This document shows, piece after piece, positions 7,904-14,055 of a stretch of 17,195 bases of DNA. The notes under the pieces are model-generated. The model made no database searches. It saw only the letters and a program-made list of their open reading frames with translations, and was not told the DNA's origin. Within the stretch, counting starts at the first letter, position 1; the number at the start of each line of letters is the position of its first letter. The position numbers and the translations under genes are program-made. Source of the DNA: Thermoplasmata archaeon (GTDB lineage Archaea; Thermoplasmatota; Thermoplasmata; Lutacidiplasmatales; UBA184); contig JAJZGO010000027.1 in NCBI GenBank assembly GCA_021798415.1, positions 1-17,195 of the forward strand, read 5' to 3'.

Positions 7904-9293
7904 GTTCGCCCTCCTCCTCCGAGAGGTACCCGACGAGGTCGTGGCGCGTCAGCACGCCGACCGGGGCGCCGGAAACCGCGTCGCGGACGAGGAGCGCCCG
8001 CTCCTCCTTGAGGCGGTGGAGGACCTCCGAGACCGGGGCGTCCGCGCCGACTTCGACGAACGGTGCCGAGAGGACCGTGGCGACCGACCGCTCCACGACC
8101 GTCTCGTCCGCGAGGGCGCGGCGGAGGACCTCGTCCTCCTGGAAGCTCCCGACGTTCGTCGGCCCGGCGAGGACGGGCATCATGGAGATATCGTGGTGCC
8201 GTAGGAGGGCGAGGGCGTCGCGCACGACCGTGGTCGGGTCGACCGCGACCAGCGCCGGCGTCGGCCCCTTGCGGCCGATCAGGTCCCGGGCGGCCGCCCC
8301 GACGTCGAGGAACCCCTTCTCGCGCATCCAGTCGTCCGAGTAGAACTTCGAGAGGTACCGGTCGCCCGAGTCGGGGAGGATGACGACGACCGTCGCGCCG
8401 TCGGGCAACGGGTGCCCCGACAACCACCGCACCGCCCCGACGACGGCGGAACCGGCGGAACCGCCGACGAACATCCCCTCCTCTCGGGCCAGGCGGCGGG
8501 CCATCAGGAACGACTCGCGGTCGCCGACCTCGACGAACTCGTCCAGGTACTGGAAGTGGATCGAGTTCGGGATCATGTCCTCGCCGATCCCCTCCACCTG
8601 GTAGGGCGTCGCCTTCGCGAGCGTGTGCGTCCGGAAGAAGGGACCCAGGAGCGAGCCGGCCGGGTCGACGGCGACGATCCTCACCGACGGGCGATGCTCC
8701 TTGAAGTAGCGGCCGACGCCGCTCATGGTCCCGCCGGTGCCGACCGTGCCGATGACCGCCTTGAGGTCGCCGCCCGCGTCCCGGTCGATCTCGGGGCCGG
8801 TCGAGCGGTAGTGGGCGTCGGGGTTGTTGGCGTTCTCGTACTGGTTGGGATAGTAGGCGTTGGGGATCTCGGACGCGAGGCGGCGCGCGACCGAGTAGTG
8901 GCTCATCGGGTGGTCGGGCGGGACCCCGCTCGGGGTCACGACGACCCGCGCCCCGAACGCCCGTAAGAGGCGGATCTTCTCCGCGCTCATCTTGTCCGGC
9001 AGGACGAAGACCGTCCGGTACCCCCGCACCGCTGCGACGAGCGCGAGGCCGACCCCCGTGTTGCCGCTCGTCGCTTCGACGAGGGTGCCGCCGGGTCGGA
9101 GCTCACCGGTGCGCTCCGCCTCGTCGATCATGCTCGCGCCGATCCGGTCCTTCACGGAGCCGCCCGGATTGAGGTACTCGAGCTTGGCGAGCACCCGGTA
9201 GGGGAGGCCCTGGGTCACCCGCTTGAGCGGGACGAGCGGCGTGTTGCCCACGAGGTCGAGCACGCTGTCGACCACCGGGCCTCGAGTCGCCAT
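7893..9293 (-). CDS. cbs: Cystathionine beta-synthase with C-terminal CBS-domain pair
   Basis: This 466 aa fold-type II PLP enzyme carries its PLP lysine at Lys48 (GGSVKDR) and the phosphate loop SGNTG at 76-80. It matches the cystathionine beta-synthase branch rather than O-acetylserine sulfhydrylase. Signs are KMSAEKIRLLRAFGARVV (101-118), the SHYSVARRLASEIPN stretch (131-145), the VEGIGEDMIP segment (233-242), and LPDSGDRYLSKFYSDDWM (306-323). Two CBS domains follow at about 345-400 and 405-458, the usual place for adenosyl-ligand regulation in this family. It lacks the heme-binding N-terminal extension of animal enzymes. The predicted reaction is homocysteine plus serine to cystathionine. 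ATG at 9293 is chosen because the catalytic domain begins there and a TATA-like element lies 27 bases upstream; the longer open frame adds about 70 unrelated residues. It is the first gene of a four-gene operon. Confidence 0.9.
   Translation of the reverse strand: MATRGPVVDSVLDLVGNTPLVPLKRVTQGLPYRVLAKLEYLNPGGSVKDRIGASMIDEAERTGELRPGGTLVEATSGNTGVGLALVAAVRGYRTVFVLPDKMSAEKIRLLRAFGARVVVTPSGVPPDHPMSHYSVARRLASEIPNAYYPNQYENANNPDAHYRSTGPEIDRDAGGDLKAVIGTVGTGGTMSGVGRYFKEHRPSVRIVAVDPAGSLLGPFFRTHTLAKATPYQVEGIGEDMIPNSIHFQYLDEFVEVGDRESFLMARRLAREEGMFVGGSAGSAVVGAVRWLSGHPLPDGATVVVILPDSGDRYLSKFYSDDWMREKGFLDVGAAARDLIGRKGPTPALVAVDPTTVVRDALALLRHHDISMMPVLAGPTNVGSFQEDEVLRRALADETVVERSVATVLSAPFVEVGADAPVSEVLHRLKEERALLVRDAVSGAPVGVLTRHDLVGYLSEEEGERAV
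7911..7920 (-). promoter_or_regulatory. Strong Shine-Dalgarno of the cystathionine gamma-synthase/lyase gene
   Basis: GGAGGAGGAG ends seven bases before GTG 7903, inside the 3' end of the upstream cbs gene. It supports the GTG start and translational coupling. Confidence 0.7.
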
Positions 9294-9316
9294 CGGGGCG
9301 CGGAACGGAGTCGGAC

Positions 9317-9326
9317 CATTAACCCT
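9317..9326 (-). promoter_or_regulatory. TATA-like promoter of the cbs operon
   Basis: The minus strand reads GGGTTAATGG with its centre about 27 bases before the cbs ATG, which fits leaderless transcription. It lies in the 166-base divergent gap with the blaI-like gene. Confidence 0.5.
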
Positions 9327-9389
9327 TGCTCGGCCGCGGGGCGGCGCCCCCCCGTGGCCCGCGCGCGCCGGCCTTGAAGTGCGTAGGGT

Positions 9390-9403
9390 ACGAACCGGTT
9401 CGT
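9390..9403. promoter_or_regulatory. Perfect 14-base palindrome, candidate repressor operator
   Basis: ACGAACCGGTTCGT is identical to its reverse complement. It ends about 16 bases before the TATA element of the blaI-like gene and lies within the divergent promoter region. BlaI-family repressors bind short dyads as dimers and usually repress their own operon, so this is the best operator candidate. It may also affect the divergent cbs operon. Binding is inferred. Confidence 0.45.
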
Positions 9404-9418
9404 TCACGTGCGACGCAT

Positions 9419-9427
9419 CGTTTAAGG
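9419..9427 (+). promoter_or_regulatory. TATA-like promoter of the blaI-M48 operon
   Basis: CGTTTAAGG is the only A/T-rich island between the palindrome and the start codon. Its centre is about 37 bases before ATG 9460, implying a leader of roughly ten bases, with a weak GAGGTC ribosome site nearby. Confidence 0.45.
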
Positions 9428-9459
9428 AGCGAGCTCGGCTCGAAGAGGTCGGGATCCGG

Positions 9460-9819
9460 ATGCTGGGCTCGCTCGAGGCGGAGGTCCTGAGGTCGCTGCG
9501 CGAGCTCAAAGCCGCACCGGCCCGAGAGGTCCGCGAGGCCCTCGAACGGAAGGGGGTCCGGGTCGCCTACACGACGGTCGCGACGATCCTGGCCCGGCTG
9601 CACGCGAAAGGGTTGGTCCGCCGCCGTCGCGAAACCTGTCGGGGAGGCGAGCGGTACGTCTACCGGCCCGTGAACGTCGAGCAGAAATACCTCGTGAATC
9701 TCCTGAGGGGCGTCGTGGCGATGTTCGGCCCGGCGGGAGTGGTCCACCTGAACGAGGAACTGTCCAAGCTCGACCCGACGCAGGAGCGCGAGCTCCGCCG
9801 TCGTCTCGGGCTCGATTGA
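9460..9819 (+). CDS. BlaI/MecI/CopY-family winged-helix repressor
   Basis: The 119 aa length is normal for the Penicillinase_R family. The winged-helix DNA-binding domain fills about residues 1-70. The recognition-helix region reads AYTTVATILARLHAKGLV (36-53), close to the family's YTTVxTLLxRLxxKGLL signature, followed by a basic wing. The C-terminal half is the helical dimerisation segment. In bacterial BlaI and MecI a membrane protease causes cleavage of the repressor; here a membrane metalloprotease gene follows 16 bases downstream. ATG 9460 is chosen because the domain begins there and the promoter fits; the frame stays open upstream. It probably controls its own operon through the palindrome at 9390-9403. 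The inducing signal is unknown. Confidence 0.88.
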   Translation: MLGSLEAEVLRSLRELKAAPAREVREALERKGVRVAYTTVATILARLHAKGLVRRRRETCRGGERYVYRPVNVEQKYLVNLLRGVVAMFGPAGVVHLNEELSKLDPTQERELRRRLGLD

Positions 9820-9835
9820 CCCTCGGCATCGCGCC

Positions 9836-10735
9836 ATGGCGCTCGCACCCATCGCCGTCACGTACCTGCCGGTCCTCGTCTGGGTGGGGATCGGCTTCGG
9901 GCTCCTCGCGGCCTACCGACGGTCGACCTCCGCGACCGTCCTGCGTCTCGCCGCGGCGTTCCTTGCCTCCTGGGCCGTCCTCGCGACCACCGCGCTCCTC
10001 TGGGTCCTCTCGAACGGAGGGTTCCGCGGGATCGAGCGGTTGATCGCGAGTCCCCTCTCCCTCTTCGACGGTCAGTTCCTCGTCCTCTGGCTCCTCGGTG
10101 CCGCCGGGGCGTTCGCGGTGTTCCTGGTCGCGTTCGTCGTGAGCCAGGCGGTCGCGCGGGGTATCCTCCGGCTGGTCGTGGCCCGGCCCCTGCCCTGGCC
10201 GACGACGCTCGCGGCCCCGCCCGCGTCGGTCGCCCTCTACGAGTTCCCGTCCGCGCGACCGGACGCCTTCACGTTCACCGTGCTCGAGCGGGGCCGCGGC
10301 CTCGGGCTCTTCCGTCGGGACGTGATCCTGGTGTCCGAGGGTCTCCTCGAGCGGCTGACGACCGAGGAATGGGAGGCGGTCGTCGCGCACGAACTCGGGC
10401 ACATCCGCGAGCTCGACGGTCGCTACCTCACGTTCATCCGCATGCTCTCCCGCATGATGCGCTGGGACCCCTTCTTCGCGCTCCTGAGCGCCTCGCTGAC
10501 CCGGCGCGAGGAGTACCGGGCGGACCTCGACGCGGTCGAGCTCACCCGACGGCCCCGCGCGCTCGCCCGCGCCCTCTTCAAGGCCGGGCTCGCCGGCGGC
10601 CGGAGCCGGTACCCCGGCCCGGTGGCGCTCCTCGGCGTCCGCGGCCGGCGCGGTCGGCGGGAGACGGTCGAGCGGATCCGGCGGCTCGTCGCGCTCGCCG
10701 AGAGCGGGGAGTACCCGGAGGAGCCCGTTGGCTAG
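9836..10735 (+). CDS. M48/M56-type integral membrane zinc metalloprotease
   Basis: This 299 aa protein has three hydrophobic segments at about 8-26, 38-58 and 82-104, then a cytoplasmic-looking protease domain. HELGH at 185-189 is the zinc site and catalytic Glu. The EEYRAD motif (225-230) supplies the probable third ligand, Glu226, as in HtpX/Ste24-type proteases. It lacks the extracellular penicillin-binding sensor domain of BlaR1. Gene order directly after a BlaI-type repressor suggests it cleaves or inactivates that repressor in response to a membrane signal, but this is inferred from context. General membrane-protein quality control, as for HtpX, is the alternative. The gene overlaps the next one by eight bases, so the three genes form one operon. 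Confidence 0.85.
   Translation: MALAPIAVTYLPVLVWVGIGFGLLAAYRRSTSATVLRLAAAFLASWAVLATTALLWVLSNGGFRGIERLIASPLSLFDGQFLVLWLLGAAGAFAVFLVAFVVSQAVARGILRLVVARPLPWPTTLAAPPASVALYEFPSARPDAFTFTVLERGRGLGLFRRDVILVSEGLLERLTTEEWEAVVAHELGHIRELDGRYLTFIRMLSRMMRWDPFFALLSASLTRREEYRADLDAVELTRRPRALARALFKAGLAGGRSRYPGPVALLGVRGRRGRRETVERIRRLVALAESGEYPEEPVG
10717..10723 (+). promoter_or_regulatory. Shine-Dalgarno supporting a TTG start
   Basis: GGAGGAG lies four bases before TTG 10728, inside the end of the protease gene. It decides for the rare TTG start, because no ATG or GTG precedes the signal-peptide core. Confidence 0.6.
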
Positions 10736-11477
10736 ACGGCGCACCGGCCCGACCCGCGCGGTCTCCACCGCTCTCACGCTCTCGCTCGCCCTCCTGCTCC
10801 TCGGGACCGGGCTCCCGGTCCCCGCGAGCGGCGGGAGCGCTCCGCCGCTCCCGCTCGGTCTCTCGCGAGCGTTCCTCGGCAACCTGAGCGCGCCCGCCCT
10901 CGCGCCGGGAAGCACGGGGACGGTCGCGTTCACGGTCGCCGACCCGCTCCCGAGCGCCCTCGACTCGGTCGTCGTGACGCTCGAGGTCTACGCGTTCAAC
11001 GGCTTTCCCGGCGGGGGGCCGTCCTTCGCCCCGGTGGCCGGGGCGCCCGACCTCACGACGCCGACCTCGTCGGGTCCGATCGCGAACGTGACGGTCGGCA
11101 CCCTCGCGAACGCGAGCGTCTACCGGGGGTCGGTGGGCGTCGTGACCTCCGACTCCACCGCGAACGGTGCGTACGCGGTGCGGACCGCGCTCTCCTTCAC
11201 GCTCGCCACGAACGGCACGGCCTACCTCCTCGAGTCGCGCGGATGGTTCACTCCCTCGGCGTGGCAAGCCGCGACCGAGCTGCCGAACGGGAGCGTGACG
11301 CTCAACCTGAGCCGGCTCGGCGTCTCGGGCGTGACCCCCGAGACCGCGGTCGAGGTCACCGCCTCGGAGTGGGGCTGGGTGCTCGGCGCCGTCCTGGCCG
11401 GCTCGGTCGTGCTCGTCGGCGCCGGGGCGTGGGTCTACTTCCGCAGGGGACCCGGCTCGACGTCCGGGGCGCGGTAG
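10728..11477 (+). CDS. Exported protein with C-terminal membrane anchor, third gene of the BlaI-M48 operon
   Basis: This 249 aa protein is not recognised. It has a basic N-terminus and a hydrophobic signal segment (about 10-33). A beta-rich extracellular domain of about 180 residues follows, with six N-x-S/T sequons. Its start (PGSTGTVAFTVADPLPSALDSVVV) resembles the spacing of NEW3- or CARDB-like Ig folds. A transmembrane helix lies at about 215-236, followed by YFRR and a short cytoplasmic end, giving type I topology. It overlaps the protease gene by eight bases and uses a TTG start with a strong ribosome site. The operon position makes it a candidate sensor, substrate or target of the protease, which is inference. 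Its last 43 bases overlap the convergent reductase gene. Confidence 0.75.
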   Translation: MARRRTGPTRAVSTALTLSLALLLLGTGLPVPASGGSAPPLPLGLSRAFLGNLSAPALAPGSTGTVAFTVADPLPSALDSVVVTLEVYAFNGFPGGGPSFAPVAGAPDLTTPTSSGPIANVTVGTLANASVYRGSVGVVTSDSTANGAYAVRTALSFTLATNGTAYLLESRGWFTPSAWQAATELPNGSVTLNLSRLGVSGVTPETAVEVTASEWGWVLGAVLAGSVVLVGAGAWVYFRRGPGSTSGAR

Positions 11478-12703
11478 GCGCCCGACGAGACCCACGCGCC
11501 GAGCGCCTTCGGGAGGAGCCGGACGAGCGACGGAGAGGTCCGCAACAGCTCGCGCACGACGTGCGTGGGGAAATCGATGTCCCCGAACGCGACGATCGTC
11601 GCCGGCGACCCCGTCGACCCGAGGGCGTGGACGAGGGCGTCGAGGTCGGCGTCCGAGAGGCGCGTGAAGACGCGCCGCAGGTAGAGCGCGCGACGGAACT
11701 CCTCTCCGAGCGCGGCGGACCAGCGGCGGTCGTACTCGGCGAGCGCCCCCGCCGAAAGGTCGTCGGCCCGAAGCGCCTCGTCGGCGACCGTCGCGGCGAT
11801 CTCCGCGCAGGTCATCCCCGTGAAGATCCCGCCGCCCGACAGCGGCTTCACCTGGGCCGCCGCGTCGCCGACCAGCAGAACGCGCTCACCGTGGGTCTTC
11901 GGCAGGGTGCCGATCGGGATCCCCGAGACGAGGTACGCGGTCGCGCTCCCGAGCGGGCGACCGAACCTCTTTCCGAGATGTTCGAGGAGCCGCAGGTAGT
12001 ACGCGCGCGCCGACGTCCCGTCCGCGTCCGCGGCGACGCCGACGCGCGCTCCGCCCGCCCCGTCGGGGATCCACCAACCGAAGAGTCCGGGCGCGAACCG
12101 CCGACCCAGGTAGACCTCGACCGCGTCCGGGTCCCCCGGGCTCGCCGGGAACTCGGCCTCGAAGGCGGGAAGGATCTCGACCGGCCGGCGGAGCCGGAAG
12201 GCCCGCGCGACGGCGCTCGCGACCCCATCGGCCCCGATCACGAGCCGGGCGGTCACCTCGAACGGTGCGTCCTCGCCGTCGAGGAGCCGGACCCGCACGC
12301 CGTCGACCGGACCCGGGAGGAGCCGGTCGAACCGCGTGGACGTCCGGTACTCGGCGCCCGCACGCGCGGCCCGGTCGGCGAGGTAGACGTCGAGGCCCGC
12401 TCGGTCGATGACGAACGCCCGCGGCTCGGGCGCGTGGAACGAGACCGACCCGAGGCCGGGACCGAAGACGCTCGCCCCCCGCACGGTCGCGCGCACCATC
12501 GACTCGGACCCGGCGAGGTCGAGGACCCGCCGGGAGACGAGCCCCGCGCACTGGACCGGCTGGCCGACCTTGCCGTGCTCCTCGACGACCAGGACCGAGT
12601 GGCCACGCTGGGCGAGCCGGTAGGCGGCGGTCGACCCCGCGGGGCCCGCCCCGACGACGAGCACGTCCCACCGTTCGGGCGGCCGTTCCGCGGGCGCGTC
12701 CAT
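11435..12703 (-). CDS. Geranylgeranyl reductase-family FAD-dependent oxidoreductase
   Basis: This 422 aa flavoprotein is of normal family length. The FAD-binding GAGPAG is at 18-23. GQPVQCAGLVS (48-58) matches the family's conserved cysteine segment, and YLGRRFAPGLFGWWIP (198-213) is the substrate-pocket signature. GDAAAQVKPLSGGGI (279-293) is the second FAD motif. The family saturates geranylgeranyl chains of archaeal membrane lipids or related isoprenoids. Paralogues are common in archaea, so which lipid or quinone this one acts on is open. ATG 12703 is chosen because the Rossmann motif follows closely; the start lies ten bases after the kae1 stop, so both are probably one operon. The 3' end overlaps the convergent exported-protein gene by 43 bases. 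Confidence 0.9.
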   Translation of the reverse strand: MDAPAERPPERWDVLVVGAGPAGSTAAYRLAQRGHSVLVVEEHGKVGQPVQCAGLVSRRVLDLAGSESMVRATVRGASVFGPGLGSVSFHAPEPRAFVIDRAGLDVYLADRAARAGAEYRTSTRFDRLLPGPVDGVRVRLLDGEDAPFEVTARLVIGADGVASAVARAFRLRRPVEILPAFEAEFPASPGDPDAVEVYLGRRFAPGLFGWWIPDGAGGARVGVAADADGTSARAYYLRLLEHLGKRFGRPLGSATAYLVSGIPIGTLPKTHGERVLLVGDAAAQVKPLSGGGIFTGMTCAEIAATVADEALRADDLSAGALAEYDRRWSAALGEEFRRALYLRRVFTRLSDADLDALVHALGSTGSPATIVAFGDIDFPTHVVRELLRTSPSLVRLLPKALGAWVSSGAYRAPDVEPGPLRK

Positions 12704-12713
12704 CCGTCGAGGG

Positions 12714-13700
12714 CTACCCGGCCCGCCAGGGAGTCGTAACGAGGTCGGTCCGCTGCCGGGGAAGCACCGCCGAGTCGGGGACACCCACCGAGACGCCCGC
12801 GCGATGGGCCAGGTGCCCGGTCCACGCGATCATCGCGCCGTTGTCGACGCACAGCGACCGGGGCGGAGCGAACATCGTTCCCCCGCGCCCCTCGACCATC
12901 GCCCGGACCATCCCGCGCAACCGCTCGTTGCACGCCACGCCACCGCCGAGGACGACCGAGTTCCTCCCGCGGTGCGCGAGCGCCCGCTCGGTGATCTCGG
13001 TGAGCATCGCGTAGGCGGTCGTCTCGACGGAGTACGCGAGGTCGGGCCGGGGCGTCCCCTTCGCGTGAAGCGCGAGGGTCGCGGTCAGCATGCCCGAGAA
13101 CGCGACGTCCATGCCGTGCACGGAGTACGGCAGGGAGTAGAGCTCCGTGCCGGCCTTCGCCTCGGCCTCGAGCGCGGGACCGCCCGGGAACGTCCCGCCG
13201 AGGCCGATCCAGAGCTTGTCGAGGAAATTTCCGACGCCGATATCGAGCGTCTCCCCGAGCACGCGGTAGCGTCCCCGGCCGTACGCGATCACTTGCGTGT
13301 TCCCGCCGCTCGCGTAGAGGAGGAGGGGGTCGTCGAGCCCGCTCAGCACGCGCGCGATCTCGACGTGGGCCACGCAGTGGTTCACCGGCACGAGCGGCCG
13401 GTTCCAGGCGAGGGAGAGGACCCGGGCGACCGTCGCGCCCGCCCGCAGACACGGTCCGAGCCCCGGCCCCTGAGCGAACGCGACCGCGTCGACCTCGTTC
13501 GTCCGGACGCGCGCCCGTTCGAGCGCCTGTTCGACGAGGCCCGGGAGGAGATCGACGTGGTGGTTCGCGGCCTCCCGGGGGTGGATACCGCCGCGCGGCG
13601 GCCGGTACATGTCGGAGGCGAGCCCGAGCACTTCCGCGCGCTCGTCGACGATGCCGACCGACGCCGTATGGGCGGTCGACTCGATCCCGAGGACGACCAT
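12714..13700 (-). CDS. kae1: tRNA N6-threonylcarbamoyladenosine synthase subunit Kae1, without Bud32 domain
   Basis: Kae1 is the catalytic ASKHA-fold subunit of the KEOPS complex that makes t6A37 in ANN-decoding tRNAs. At 328 aa it is a complete Kae1/TsaD-type protein. The N-terminal GIESTAHTASVGI is the nucleotide-binding start, His108 and His112 in NHCVAHVE are the metal ligands, and CVDNGAMIAW near the C-terminus carries the third ligand. ASGGNTQ (130-136) and the GETLDIGVGNFLDK stretch are also typical. In many Euryarchaeota Kae1 is fused to the kinase Bud32; here the frame stops right after the Kae1 domain and the next gene is unrelated. ATG 13700 lies 25 bases after a TATA element. Confidence 0.95.
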   Translation of the reverse strand: MVVLGIESTAHTASVGIVDERAEVLGLASDMYRPPRGGIHPREAANHHVDLLPGLVEQALERARVRTNEVDAVAFAQGPGLGPCLRAGATVARVLSLAWNRPLVPVNHCVAHVEIARVLSGLDDPLLLYASGGNTQVIAYGRGRYRVLGETLDIGVGNFLDKLWIGLGGTFPGGPALEAEAKAGTELYSLPYSVHGMDVAFSGMLTATLALHAKGTPRPDLAYSVETTAYAMLTEITERALAHRGRNSVVLGGGVACNERLRGMVRAMVEGRGGTMFAPPRSLCVDNGAMIAWTGHLAHRAGVSVGVPDSAVLPRQRTDLVTTPWRAG

Positions 13701-13720
13701 CGCCCGGCCAGCCGACGGGC

Positions 13721-13730
13721 GCTAATAAGC
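13721..13730 (-). promoter_or_regulatory. TATA-like promoter of the kae1 operon
   Basis: The minus strand reads GCTTATTAGC with its centre 25 bases before ATG 13700, in the 52-base gap between kae1 and the small-protein gene. The spacing predicts a leaderless transcript. Confidence 0.55.
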
Positions 13731-13752
13731 CCCGACCGGAGTTGCCGCAGGC

Positions 13753-13983
13753 CTATTCGTCGGTCGACTCGATCCGGAAGTACACGCGCTGGCCCCTCAG
13801 GGCTTCCTGGATCCGGTCCGCGAGCCCGAGGACCTCGGAGACGCTCGCGTCCCGGCCCCAGTCGTACACGAAGTCGTACCCCTCGGTCTCGGGCCGGAAC
13901 CCGAGGTTCTCGAGGATCTCCGCGACCTCCGAGTACGGGGCGCCTTCGCTGTCGAGCTGGAGGAGGAGGAACGTCTTCGTCAT
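13753..13983 (-). CDS. Small hypothetical protein, predicted beta-alpha-beta-alpha-beta fold
   Basis: This 76 aa acidic protein is not recognised. Strand-like FLLLQLDS (5-12) is followed by helix PYSEVAEILENLGF (16-29), strand GYDFVYDW (35-42), a longer helix (47-62) and strand QRVYFRIES (65-73). That pattern suits a compact ferredoxin-like or related alpha/beta fold. There is no signal peptide, membrane segment or cysteine, so it is likely cytoplasmic. It has its own TATA element (TTTAAA at 14025-14030) about 44 bases upstream, implying a leader of roughly 18 bases. It is flanked by kae1 and tgtA, both tRNA-modification genes, and shares their strand. A nucleic acid-related role would be a guess from context only. 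Confidence 0.75.
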   Translation of the reverse strand: MTKTFLLLQLDSEGAPYSEVAEILENLGFRPETEGYDFVYDWGRDASVSEVLGLADRIQEALRGQRVYFRIESTDE

Positions 13984-14022
13984 CCGGTACCCGGGGGTGT
14001 CGCGCTCGGCGAACCGCGCCGG

Positions 14023-14031
14023 CCTTTAAAC
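14023..14031 (-). promoter_or_regulatory. TATA-like promoter of the small-protein gene
   Basis: It contains TTTAAA (14025-14030), self-complementary, in the 72-base gap between tgtA and the small-protein gene. The centre is about 44 bases before ATG 13983. Confidence 0.5.
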
Positions 14032-14055
14032 CTCACGCTCTCGAGTCGAGCCGAC

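Noticed and set aside
9338..9350. GGGGC/GCCCC short inverted repeat in the cbs-blaI gap
   Set aside because: A five-pair GC stem with a three-base loop is expected by chance in a stretch this GC-rich.
9506..10933. A 475-codon minus-strand frame across the blaI-like and protease genes
   Set aside because: It would cover two recognisable genes on the other strand and has a Glu/Arg/Pro-rich low-complexity translation.
11243..12739. A 498-codon plus-strand frame opposite the geranylgeranyl reductase gene
   Set aside because: Antisense shadow: the opposite strand has all FAD and substrate motifs of a complete reductase.
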